Source: Lyngbya confervoides BDU141951 (lineage in GTDB: Bacteria > Cyanobacteriota > Cyanobacteriia > Thermosynechococcales > Thermosynechococcaceae). From it: 64,000 nt of DNA. The notes under the pieces were generated by a model. The model was not told where the DNA came from. It worked only from the letters and a program-made list of their open reading frames with translations, and ran no database searches. Shown one piece after another: positions 56,560 to 64,000 of the stretch. The first letter of the stretch is position 1. Each line of letters opens with the position of its first letter. The translations under genes and the position numbers were made by a program. The DNA lies in the NCBI RefSeq assembly GCF_000817775.3, contig NZ_JTHE03000019.1, positions 1 through 64,000 on the forward strand, given 5' to 3'.

Positions 56560-57153
56560 ATGCCAGATTCATACTCCCTTGGGGCTCAACGGCAGGAACT
56601 GCAGCGCCTTGGATTTGAAATCCTCAAAACAGATCCCCATACCCTGATTGCGAAGCGACATAACTTTTACTGGGACTGCCTGCTAACCTGCGTGAACTAC
56701 ACGGTGTTTGTGCGCAGCGTCGATTGCCTCACCCCTGAGATGATGGCTCAGGAGCGCCAGTCCTTTTTTGACCAGGCCCAGCGCCTGAACCCCTCTCCCC
56801 TCCCCCGGGGACTGCAGTCAGGGAACGCGATTCTGGTGGCCTATCTGGCAAAGCGCGTCACTCCAGAGGCCCAGCGGATTTGCCTGGGGGCGCCCCAGAA
56901 ATATTTTGCGCAATTCTATTTGCCCGCGGTTTGGGACCATAGCCAAGGGCAACTGTTCATTCTGCGGCAAACCCCCTATTGGGGACGGATTTATTTTGGG
57001 AAATTTCGCTATATCCTGAGCCACGTGCTGTTGCCCCACCAGCCGGATTCAGGAGAGCCGCGATCGCAGCTTGGCACCTTTCTGGCGATCGCGATGATCC
57101 TCTGGTTTGGCATGATCTTTTTACTGATCATTGCCTTGATGTTTAGCGCTTAG
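56560..57153 (+). CDS. Small membrane-associated protein of unknown function
   Basis: 197 residues from Met at 56560 (PDSYSLGAQRQELQRLGFEI); an upstream in-frame ATG overlaps the preceding gene by 38 bp. GGAG lies about eleven bases before the start. A soluble N-terminal domain (residues 1-165; CLLTCVNYTVFVRSVDCLTP, QRICLGAPQKYFAQFYLPAV) is followed by one C-terminal membrane segment (LGTFLAIAMILWFGMIFLLI), so it is probably tail-anchored. No family recognised. It immediately follows the TIGR04283 gene in the same direction and may be co-transcribed. Confidence 0.65.
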   Translation: MPDSYSLGAQRQELQRLGFEILKTDPHTLIAKRHNFYWDCLLTCVNYTVFVRSVDCLTPEMMAQERQSFFDQAQRLNPSPLPRGLQSGNAILVAYLAKRVTPEAQRICLGAPQKYFAQFYLPAVWDHSQGQLFILRQTPYWGRIYFGKFRYILSHVLLPHQPDSGEPRSQLGTFLAIAMILWFGMIFLLIIALMFSA

Positions 57154-57181
57154 GACGCTGATCCACCCGAACTTAACGGTC

Positions 57182-58171
57182 TTACCTCTCTGCGCCCAGG
57201 CAATCGCCGTAGGCAAAGAGGGCCGGAATACCGCCCGTATGCCAAAACAGGACTCGCTGGGCAGGGCTAAACTCCTGGCTGCGGATCAGTCCTAGCAGTC
57301 CCGCGAAGGCCCGTCCAGAATAAACAGGATCAAGGATAATGCCTTCTTCTCGGGCCAATAGCCGCAGGGCCTGGCGCTCTGGATCTCCCACCACCCCATA
57401 GCCGGCCCCTAAATAGGATCGATTGACCTCAAACTCCTGGTCCCGAAAGGTCAGACCCCAATCTTGTCCAAGATCATTGGCCAACGTCGTTAAGTGGGCT
57501 TCCAACAAGGACTTTTCCTCTGCATCAATCGCAATTCCAATCAGCCGGGTGGGCCACTGCGCCTGTTTCAGCCCCACTGCCATCCCCGCCTGCGTCCCCC
57601 CGGAGCTAGAAGCCACCACTAGCGCATCAAAGGGTTTCCCTCGGTCTGAATTTGCCCCAAGCTGCTGATCTAGCTCAGCAATTGCCGCGACGAAGCCCCA
57701 GGCTCCCACCCTATTGGATCCACCGTAGGGAATCAGATAGGGATGGCGCCCCTGGGCCTAGAGCACAGTGACCCGCTGCTGAATCTGTTCTCCCTTACGC
57801 AGCGATCCGGTCCATTGAATTTGAGCGCCCAGCAGTTGATCCAACAGCAAATTCCCCTGGGGCTGTGCGGGCGGAGATCCCCCCAGCAGAAGGTAACAGT
57901 CCAACCCCACCTTTGCCGCCGCCGCCGCCGTTTGTCGGCAATGATTCGATTGAGCCGCCCCAGCGGTCACCACAGAATCGCATCCCTGGGCAAGGGCATC
58001 CGCCAATAAATATTCCAGCTTGCGAGTCTTATTCCCGCCGCAGGCTAAACCAGTTTGGTCATCGCGTTTAATCCATAATTGGGGACCCCCCAATAACTTT
58101 GACAGGCGCGGCAGCGGTTCCAAGGGCGTTGGCCAGAACCCCAAGGGCACGCGAGGTGGAATCGGAGGCAC
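57182..58171 (-). pseudogene. D-cysteine desulfhydrase / ACC deaminase family gene with in-frame amber stop
   Basis: The whole gene (about 329 codons, the family length) is in one frame, but a TAG at 57758-57760 interrupts it; reading on gives AQGRHPYLIPYGGSNRVGAW, an unbroken family match (GRxPYLIPxGGSN). The upstream part has the PLP-lysine motif [20 protein letters not shown] and [20 protein letters not shown]. The downstream part has VVASSSGGTQAGMAVGL and LDPVYSGRAFAGLLGLI. The enzyme would deaminate D-cysteine or 1-aminocyclopropane-1-carboxylate with PLP. A point change of CAG or GAG to TAG is the simplest cause. If the stop is real, two truncated halves result; a sequencing error or read-through is also possible. 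Confidence 0.85.
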
Positions 58172-58268
58172 GGGAAAAAATCCTCCCTGGCTGTTGGTTT
58201 GGGTGAATCTATGGTGTCACACCCAGGCAGAGGCCGATGGATCAGCTTCAAAAAATTCTAGATTTTCT

Positions 58269-58290
58269 CCCTGCCGGGCCTCCGGCAGGG
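58269..58290. terminator. GC-rich hairpin between divergent genes
   Basis: Perfect 9-bp stem CCCTGCCGG / CCGGCAGGG with a 4-nt loop, in the gap between the desulfhydrase gene (minus) and the ACT gene (plus). It has A-rich flanks but no clear T-run; it may end an upstream transcript or act as a leader structure. Confidence 0.3.
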
Positions 58291-58441
58291 CGGAAAAATC
58301 TCCGAAAAAAAACGCCTGGGACAACACTTGTGTGGACAAAACTTTTAAAGATTGAGTTAAAGATTCAGCGGAGGTGGGGCTGAAATAATAGAGTTAATCG
58401 CCCCTTAGGGTCAATCACCGTCACGTTTGAGATGAACTCCC

Positions 58442-59077
58442 ATGGTTGTTGCCGCCTCGCAGACATGCCCCCAGGATATCGTTACCGTCAAAGCCTTTGA
58501 TGAATCGGATCGATCGCTTCTGTTTCGAATGTGGGGACGCGATCGCCCCGGCATCGTTGCCCATGTCACCAGCCTCTTGGAGGCAGATCATCTCTACGTG
58601 GGATCGATTACCTTTAATCTTCTCCTGCCGGAGCAACATCAGTACGAGATGGAAATTGTGGCCAAAGGTGGCCTAGACTCGCTGCGCCACCTTTACCATC
58701 GCATCCAAGCCAACCATTTCCTCCACGATGCACCGGCACTAGAGGCCTCCCCGATCTACTGGCCCACAGCCTATATGCTGCACCTAGCCCTGAATACTCC
58801 GGACCAGGAGGGGCTAATCGCCAAGATCTCGGAAATTGTCGGTCAGCCCCGCCAGAGCGAGGCTCCCTGTGGCAACGGGAGTTTTGTGCATCTGGTGGGC
58901 CTGACCCATAACTCCGGCGGTCCCGAAGGCGGAACGGCCTACTTTAGCGTCCGGGCAAACATTGCGAGCCAATGCCTGCAGGTCCAGAATCAGATTGTGG
59001 CGGACCTGCAGCAGTGGGCTGCGCAGGCGCGAATTGGGAAAGATCTGTGGTTACGCGATCTCAATCCTGAGGTTTGA
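58442..59077 (+). CDS. ACT-domain protein, GcvR-like
   Basis: 211 residues, two ACT domains. The first (about residues 25-90) has LLFRMWGRDRPGIVAHVTSL, with the GRDRPGIV ligand-binding loop. The second (about 105-200) has YMLHLALNTPDQEGLIAKIS and a LVGLTHNSGGPEGGTAYFSV segment. Two tandem ACT domains are the layout of GcvR, a regulator of the glycine cleavage system that binds glycine, and of related amino-acid-sensing proteins. The ligand and target are not determinable. It lies 22 bp from the convergent UPF0182 gene. Confidence 0.8.
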   Translation: MVVAASQTCPQDIVTVKAFDESDRSLLFRMWGRDRPGIVAHVTSLLEADHLYVGSITFNLLLPEQHQYEMEIVAKGGLDSLRHLYHRIQANHFLHDAPALEASPIYWPTAYMLHLALNTPDQEGLIAKISEIVGQPRQSEAPCGNGSFVHLVGLTHNSGGPEGGTAYFSVRANIASQCLQVQNQIVADLQQWAAQARIGKDLWLRDLNPEV

Positions 59078-59098
59078 GGGAGATCCGCCCTTGGGGTC

Positions 59099-62000
59099 CT
59101 AGTCGCCTCCCTGGGGGGCGGGGGCGGCTTCTGGCGAGGGCGGCACCACCTCCCCATTGCCCACGGGCCGAACAATGGCGGATTCAGCCTCCGTTAGGGG
59201 ACCTTGACTAAACAGCTCACCCAGGGCCTTTTCCAGGGACTCTGCCATCACGATGCGGTCTTTATAGAGGGTGATGACCCGCGCCAGGGTGGGCACGCTG
59301 GTTTTTTCAGCTTCCAGGTAAAGCGGCTCCACGTAGAGCAGCGATCGCTCAATGGGGATAATCAGAAGATTTCCCTGGCGCACCCGTGATCCTTGACGAT
59401 TCCACAGGGAAATTTGCTGAGAAATGACCGGATCCTGGTTGATTAACGCCTCCACCTGCTCTGGACCAAAAACCAGCTCTCGCTTAGGAAATTGATAGAG
59501 GAGTCGTTTCCCGTAGTTTTGGCCATCGGAGCGGGCAGCCATCCAGGCAATTAAATTATTGCGCGCTGCCGGGGTGAAGGGAATCAAAAGAATGAATTCT
59601 TCGCTCTGTCCCTCCGGCAGCTTGGTAATCAGATAGTAGGGGCGGACCTCCGCGGGTTCGTTGCCATAAATTTCGGTGGGAAAGCGCCATTGGTCTTCCC
59701 GATTATAGAAAACCTGCGGATCTGTCATATGATAGGCCAGCAGGGCTTGGGACTGAGCCTGGAATAGATCGATGGGGTAGCGTAGATGGCCGCGAAGCTC
59801 AACTGGCATGGCCTCAATCGGCTCGATTAAGCCTGGAAAGACCTTACTCCAGGTTTGCAAAATGGGTTCATCGGGCTCAATATTGTAAAACCGCACTGCA
59901 CCACTGTAGGCATCCACCACTACCTTGACGGAGTTGCGAATGTAGTTGAAGTTTTGCGAGCCAGGATCGGAGTAGGGATAGCGATCGCTAAGGGTATAGG
60001 CATCAATAATCCAGTAGAGCACGTTTTCCACCTGCCCGGTGCGATCCTCCTTGACCGCCGCCGTCACCAAATAGGGATCGTTATCAAAGCGCAGAAAGGG
60101 GGCAATGAGACGAACCCGGTCCTGAATCAGCCGGTTCATTAAAATGCGAGAGTCGCCGGTAATGTTAGGAGTGAGCAACATCTGCCAGTCCCGCAGCGTT
60201 GTGGCAAACAAGATCCGCCGCCAGTAGGCCCCAATGGGAATGCCGCCCGTGCCAGCGTAGCGCGTGTAGGCATTTTCGTCCCCACTGGGATAGTCCAGCT
60301 CCAACTGCCGCGTGTCGGTTAAGACATAGTTGTGGGTCATTTCCCCAAAGTAAATGCGCGGAGACTGGGTGGGAATTGAATTGCGAATATCAATGGCGGA
60401 AAACGTCTGATCGACACTGTCGGAATCAGCACTGATATCTTGCACAAAATATTCCGGTAAGCCGCTAGGGGCAGCGCGGTTGACGGGGCTGACCGTAAAC
60501 CCAAAGCCATGGGTGTACACCAGACGCTGGTTGACCCAAGTTTGGGCCACTTCCGGGACAGCATTGAAATCCAGTTCCCGTGCGGCGATTAACACCTGGC
60601 GCTTTTCAAAGGGGGCTGCGGGAACGGGGGTTTCCTGGGTGTTTTCGGTGGGGAGCGTGTAGCGATCGATATCGGCATCGGCAAATTCATAGTAAGGCCG
60701 AATGCGCTGAAGCTGGCGGTTGGCCTCCAGCAGCGGGGGGGCATCCCAAAGTCGAATATTTCGCACCGTCAGGGCGTTTTCTTGCAGCCGCTGGGCCGTG
60801 AGGCTACCGCTGGGATCAAAGGTTTCCACGCGAATGGTGTCCAGTCCAAAGGCATGGCGAGTCGCCTGAATACTGTGAACCAGGTAAGGTTGCTCTCGGG
60901 CCAACTCATTGGGCAGCACCACCGTATTTTGCACCAGGGCGGGCAGCACCACTGCCAGCACCAGGGCAATCCCGCCATAGCCGCTCAGGAGCGGATAGAG
61001 CCGCACCCGTCGAGGGAGATTGCTCCAAACCAGAGCGCGGTAGAGACAGAAAATTGCAATGAGGATGGCGCCTGTGCCCAGGGCAATGCGCACGGGAAGA
61101 TGGACATTGGTGTCGGTAAACCCGGCACCGTAGAGCGCACCCTCGCGAGAGTAAAGCAGCGTAAAGCAATGCAGGCCCCAGCTCAGGGCAATGGAAAACA
61201 TGAGCAGGGAGGCCAGCGCGTACAGGTGGCGCTGCATCTGATTGGTAAAGCGCGGCATCCGCCCCTGGCGCAGGCTATCTCCGGCCAGCAGGTAGTACAG
61301 CGTCACACCCAAAAAGGTCAGCAGCCCCATTCCCACAATTAAGAACTGAAACAGCTCCCAGAGGGGAAGCTGAAAGACGTAGAAACCAATATCGAGGTGA
61401 AATAAGGGATCGGTATCAGCAAAGGCAGAAACGTTAAAAGCCGCCAGGATCACGGCCCATTGATGGGACAAAATTAGGCCAAACCCCAGGGCCATGCACA
61501 GGGTAACCCCCCCCAGGGCCAGAAGGGGCACCGTCAGGAATAGTCCAAAGGCACCAGCCACTCCCAGGCCCACCCAGGGCTGAGAATGCACTAGCTGGAA
61601 CGCTCTTCCCAGGGAGTTCAGCGAGAGCTGTTGCAGGCTATGGGTTTGGGTTTCCAGGTTGGGAGACCAGTAGGGTAGTCCCTCTGCAGTGTAGTGAATG
61701 ACAATGACGCAGATGGCCAGAATAATCCCCGTGACGCTCAGGATTAGCCGCGCCAGGGCGAGGTAGCCCGGAGAAAAGGCCGGGGTTTGGACCGATGGAT
61801 AGGGAGCGGCTTGCCGAGCCTGGGCCAGGCGGTGAGCCAGCCAAAAATTGCCGCCCATGCTGACCAGGGTTACGGCGATGGCAATGGCCCACAGGCAAGC
61901 CTGGGAGCCCCGCTGAATCCAAAAGATGGGGAGGTAGCCGACTTCTTGAAACCACAGCCCATCCACCACCAGCTTGGCAAAGGCCAAAAACAGGCCCACT

Positions 62001-62107
62001 CCCCCCAGCAAGATTAAAGGTCCGATCCCACGCATCAGTGGCGATCGCCCTGGGGGTCGGGGGGCGCGGCTGCGCTGTGTCGTGTCGACTGCGATGTTTC
62101 CCTTCAC
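59099..62107 (-). CDS. UPF0182 family membrane protein
   Basis: 1,002 residues, matching the length and layout of UPF0182 (COG1615). The first half has about seven membrane segments (GPLILLGGVGLFLAFAKLVV, AIAIAVTLVSMGG, LILSVTGIILAIC and others). The second half is a large soluble domain with family blocks such as VETFDPSGSLTAQRLQENAL, GFGFTVSPVNRAAPSGLPEY and YLVTAAVKEDRTGQVENVLY. The C-terminus is Pro/Gly-rich (PSPEAAPAPQGGD). The ATG at 62107 starts KGNIAVDTTQRS. The family is widespread in cyanobacteria and actinobacteria; function unknown. Confidence 0.9.
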   Translation of the reverse strand: MKGNIAVDTTQRSRAPRPPGRSPLMRGIGPLILLGGVGLFLAFAKLVVDGLWFQEVGYLPIFWIQRGSQACLWAIAIAVTLVSMGGNFWLAHRLAQARQAAPYPSVQTPAFSPGYLALARLILSVTGIILAICVIVIHYTAEGLPYWSPNLETQTHSLQQLSLNSLGRAFQLVHSQPWVGLGVAGAFGLFLTVPLLALGGVTLCMALGFGLILSHQWAVILAAFNVSAFADTDPLFHLDIGFYVFQLPLWELFQFLIVGMGLLTFLGVTLYYLLAGDSLRQGRMPRFTNQMQRHLYALASLLMFSIALSWGLHCFTLLYSREGALYGAGFTDTNVHLPVRIALGTGAILIAIFCLYRALVWSNLPRRVRLYPLLSGYGGIALVLAVVLPALVQNTVVLPNELAREQPYLVHSIQATRHAFGLDTIRVETFDPSGSLTAQRLQENALTVRNIRLWDAPPLLEANRQLQRIRPYYEFADADIDRYTLPTENTQETPVPAAPFEKRQVLIAARELDFNAVPEVAQTWVNQRLVYTHGFGFTVSPVNRAAPSGLPEYFVQDISADSDSVDQTFSAIDIRNSIPTQSPRIYFGEMTHNYVLTDTRQLELDYPSGDENAYTRYAGTGGIPIGAYWRRILFATTLRDWQMLLTPNITGDSRILMNRLIQDRVRLIAPFLRFDNDPYLVTAAVKEDRTGQVENVLYWIIDAYTLSDRYPYSDPGSQNFNYIRNSVKVVVDAYSGAVRFYNIEPDEPILQTWSKVFPGLIEPIEAMPVELRGHLRYPIDLFQAQSQALLAYHMTDPQVFYNREDQWRFPTEIYGNEPAEVRPYYLITKLPEGQSEEFILLIPFTPAARNNLIAWMAARSDGQNYGKRLLYQFPKRELVFGPEQVEALINQDPVISQQISLWNRQGSRVRQGNLLIIPIERSLLYVEPLYLEAEKTSVPTLARVITLYKDRIVMAESLEKALGELFSQGPLTEAESAIVRPVGNGEVVPPSPEAAPAPQGGD

Positions 62108-62180
62108 GAAGTGGTTCCTTTCTCAAGCCCTCGGCCCGATCATAGCAACCCCATCTCCCCTCCAGCCTTCAAGCGAGGGA

Positions 62181-63176
62181 TTATAAGGCGGCGATAGCGG
62201 CTTGAAGCAGCTGGGTTCCTTCCTCAACGCTCTGGATGCGGCAGAGCCGATCCCGCAGATCAGCGGCCCCTTCAAATCCTTTGACATACCAGGTCATGTG
62301 CTTGCGCGCCTGTTGAATACCGCGATCGCCCTTATAGACCCACAGATCCTGCAAATGCACCTGGGCACAGCTAAGACGTTCCTTCACACTGGGGGGATCC
62401 AGTCGCTGCCCGGTTTTTAAGAAGTGATCGATCTCTCCCACCAGGAACGGATATCCCAGGGTTGCTCGGGAGCACATCACCCCGTCGGCTCCCGTTTGAT
62501 CCAGACATTGAACTGCCGCCTCAACGGAGTTAATATCCCCATTGGCAATGACCGGAATCGACAAAACCTGTTTCACTTTCCCAATCCAGTCCCACCGGGC
62601 CGGACCGGCGTAGCCTTGAGCGCGGGTGCGACCGTGAAGGGTGATCATTTGGGCCCCGGCTTCCTCCAAGCGCTGGGCAAACTCCAGGATATTAATTTCA
62701 TGCTCATCCCAACCAATTCGAGTTTTCACCGTTACCGGAACCTCAACCGCCTTAACCACGGCTTGCACAATGGCCACTGCAGTTTGGGGATCACGCAGGA
62801 GGGACGAACCTCCTCCTTTTTTGGTGATCTTGTTCACCGGACAGCCCATGTTAATGTCGATGGTATCTGCGCCCTCCTGCACCGCCCGCTGGGCCGCCTC
62901 TCCTAAAAAATCTGGCCGACAGTCGAACAGCTGAATACTGATGGGATGCTCCTTTGGATCCACCTCCATGATCCGGGGCAGATCCTTCACATGGCTCAGG
63001 CGGGTTGCATGCACCATTTCTGTATACAGCATGGAGTCAGGCGCATAGCGACGCACCAGGCGCCGAAACACGCGATCAGTGACCCCAGAAAGCGGGGACT
63101 GCAGGACACGGCTATGGACCACCACGTTGCCAATAGCCAAGGGGGGGCTCAGGCGCGATCGCACGGACTCAGACAT
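62181..63176 (-). CDS. dusB: tRNA-dihydrouridine synthase (DusB-like)
   Basis: 331 residues from Met at 63176 (SESVRSRLSPPLAIGNVVV), preferred over an upstream Met at 63215 that adds 13 unlikely residues. FMN-binding TIM-barrel: LQSPLSGVTDRVFRRLVRRY, YTEMVHATRLSH, IDINMGCPVNKITKKGGGSS with the catalytic Cys, VTVKTRIGWDEHEI, ITLHGRTRAQGYAGPARWDW and IPVIANGDINSVEAAV. These blocks define the Dus family; the GCPVNKITKKGGGS block is that of DusB. It reduces uridine to dihydrouridine in tRNA with FMN and NADPH. No operon partner; the hli gene upstream is separated by about 290 bp. Confidence 0.92.
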   Translation of the reverse strand: MSESVRSRLSPPLAIGNVVVHSRVLQSPLSGVTDRVFRRLVRRYAPDSMLYTEMVHATRLSHVKDLPRIMEVDPKEHPISIQLFDCRPDFLGEAAQRAVQEGADTIDINMGCPVNKITKKGGGSSLLRDPQTAVAIVQAVVKAVEVPVTVKTRIGWDEHEINILEFAQRLEEAGAQMITLHGRTRAQGYAGPARWDWIGKVKQVLSIPVIANGDINSVEAAVQCLDQTGADGVMCSRATLGYPFLVGEIDHFLKTGQRLDPPSVKERLSCAQVHLQDLWVYKGDRGIQQARKHMTWYVKGFEGAADLRDRLCRIQSVEEGTQLLQAAIAAL

Positions 63177-63351
63177 AGACTTCGAGAATAGCAAGACAGA
63201 AACCGCAGACCCCATCGAAGACTGTTAAGCCTGGGGATCCTTTCCATTGTGCCATTCCCCAAAGCCCGGCTTCCCCATCGCCCCTCTCCTCCTCGCAGAT
63301 CCGCTTCTCCACTCAGGCAACTATTCTTTTGAGAAATATTTTCAGCAGGAA

Positions 63352-63383
63352 AGCTTCCCAGGGTTTAAGTTTCCTGGGAAGCT
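63352..63383 (-). terminator. Hairpin terminator downstream of hli
   Basis: Perfect 11-bp stem AGCTTCCCAGG (63352-63362) / CCTGGGAAGCT (63373-63383) with a 10-nt loop, about 80 bp beyond the hli stop and before the dusB start. A short T-run (TTTCCTG) follows on the minus strand. Confidence 0.55.
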
Positions 63384-63463
63384 GAAGCGCCGTACCCTAT
63401 GGGTGAGTCCCTGAAGTCAGGCTCACCAGCAGGCATCCGGACAGTTTTTATGCAGTCAAGGCC

Positions 63464-63607
63464 TTACATGAGACCAAGCTGAGACAGGATTCCCTGCCCA
63501 GTCATTAGCTCGGTGCCCACACCGATCAGGAAACCAAGCATTGCCAGGCGGCCATTCCAGGTTTCCGCAAACTTAACAAATCCAAATTTTACGTCGTTAT
63601 TTTCCAT
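63464..63607 (-). CDS. hli: High-light-inducible protein (single-helix, HLIP)
   Basis: 47 residues. GAGG nine bases before the ATG at 63605-63607 supports the start. The single membrane helix contains the chlorophyll-binding motif of the light-harvesting superfamily: FAETWNGRLAMLGFLIGVGT, with the ExxNGRxAMxGF signature, and the protein ends ELMTGQGILSQLGLM. HLIPs bind chlorophyll and carotenoid, associate with photosystems and protect them in strong light. A perfect inverted repeat lies just upstream, and a hairpin terminator downstream. It is a strong sign that the host is a cyanobacterium. Confidence 0.93.
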   Translation of the reverse strand: MENNDVKFGFVKFAETWNGRLAMLGFLIGVGTELMTGQGILSQLGLM

Positions 63608-63631
63608 GACATCAACCTCAATGATTTACAA

Positions 63632-63650
63632 GATTGACCGGATGTCAATC
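63632..63650 (-). promoter_or_regulatory. Inverted repeat upstream of hli
   Basis: GATTGAC-N5-GTCAATC, perfect 7-bp arms with a 5-bp spacer, 25-43 bp before the hli start codon. It could be an operator or a 5'-leader hairpin; the second arm includes a TTGACA-like sequence on the minus strand, but no matching -10 was found. Confidence 0.45.
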
Positions 63651-63819
63651 TTTCTTCATTCAAGTTAACACAGCTTTACAGATTAGGTTGGTAAATGAGA
63701 ATACTTTTTGGTTATTTTGGATTGGACAAGAGCAAACCCTGTGGTCTCCTTGCCCTCCGGGTGCATGGGCAAAGTGCCGTTCCCAGGGTGGGCCTCTTGG
63801 GGGCCAGGGATTGTCGGGT

Positions 63820-64000
63820 CTAGAGAGCCGGGGCGGTTCGGGGAGAAAACTGTTGCACCATCCCATCGATGTAGGATTGCCAGATCGCATTGGGACGCCA
63901 AATTTGCTCCAGGGTTTGCCGGGCGGTGGCGGCATCGGTGCCCAGGCAAAGCACACGGTAGAGATAGATAAAGGCGGACACTCGCTTGTTGGCGATGCAG
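63820..64000 (-). CDS. 3' end of a tyrosine-phosphatase-like gene, cut by the window edge
   Basis: The minus strand from the window edge reads CIANKRVSAFIYLYRVLCLG, then TDAATARQTLEQIWRPNAIW and QSYIDGMVQQFSPRTAPAL with a TAG at 63820-63822. The Cys-x4-Arg loop followed by a Ser and a helix resembles the active site and C-terminus of small bacterial tyrosine/dual-specificity phosphatase-like proteins found in cyanobacteria. The N-terminal two thirds are outside the window, so the family call is provisional. Confidence 0.5.
   Translation of the reverse strand, partial: CIANKRVSAFIYLYRVLCLGTDAATARQTLEQIWRPNAIWQSYIDGMVQQFSPRTAPAL

Noticed and set aside
63600-63700. HLR1 high-light element upstream of hli
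   Set aside because: Only a partial match on the wrong strand (TTTACA followed by an imperfect TTGACC half); the two-direct-repeat consensus is not met in gene orientation.
1-64000. tRNA, rRNA or complete insertion sequence
   Set aside because: No cloverleaf, rRNA block, transposase or terminal inverted repeat pair was recognised by reading; a covariance-model scan was not possible here.

Overview
The window is chromosomal DNA of a cyanobacterium. The octamer GCGATCGC (HIP1) is scattered through it at high density. The housekeeping genes are of cyanobacterial type: a 47-residue high-light-inducible protein, a UPF0182 membrane protein, a GcvR-like ACT protein, a FutB-type iron permease, an MscS channel with a signal peptide, and a group-2-like sigma-70 factor. 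No rRNA, tRNA, CRISPR array or intact insertion sequence was recognised.

Left part (1-6.9 kb). Small independent genes (MscS channel, DUF1361 membrane protein, SnoaL-like protein, sigma factor, DUF2059 secreted protein) are separated by decayed DNA. Two minus-strand remnants at 2.2-2.9 kb (one an ArdC-type antirestriction protein) and a frameshifted plus-strand remnant at 6.4-6.9 kb mark a region of gene loss or past mobile-element traffic.

Giant gene (6.9-28.1 kb, minus). One uninterrupted frame encodes about 7,065 residues. In order: LamG, DUF4114, seven cadherin-like modules, a spacer, about 22 pre-peptidase-C-like modules, a von Willebrand A domain, seven further He_PIG modules, an RHS/YD-repeat shell with RHS core, and an AT-rich tip that reads as a Tae4-type peptidoglycan amidase. 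It looks like a very long polymorphic-toxin stalk with a cell-wall-degrading warhead. No classical immunity gene is adjacent. A cyanobacterial hypothetical gene (28.2-28.9 kb) lies just upstream in the same direction.

Polysaccharide locus (30-50 kb, minus). A long, tightly packed and partly overlapping set: GT4 and GT2 glycosyltransferases, a Wzy-like polymerase, an FkbM methyltransferase, a G8-domain beta-helix protein and a Wzm/Wzt ABC exporter whose ATPase has a C-terminal cargo-binding extension. At its upstream edge is an unusual fusion of a WcaI-like glycosyltransferase, a degenerate EAL domain and an intact response-regulator receiver. Together these would make, modify and export a surface or extracellular glycan; the fusion suggests direct signalling control.

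Right part (50-64 kb). FutB-like iron permease, a membrane-anchored repeat protein, Hsp33, a small secreted protein, a TIGR04283 glycosyltransferase, a small membrane protein, a D-cysteine desulfhydrase gene broken by one in-frame amber codon, the GcvR-like ACT protein, UPF0182, a DusB-like tRNA-dihydrouridine synthase, the hli gene, and the 3' end of a phosphatase-like gene cut by the window edge.
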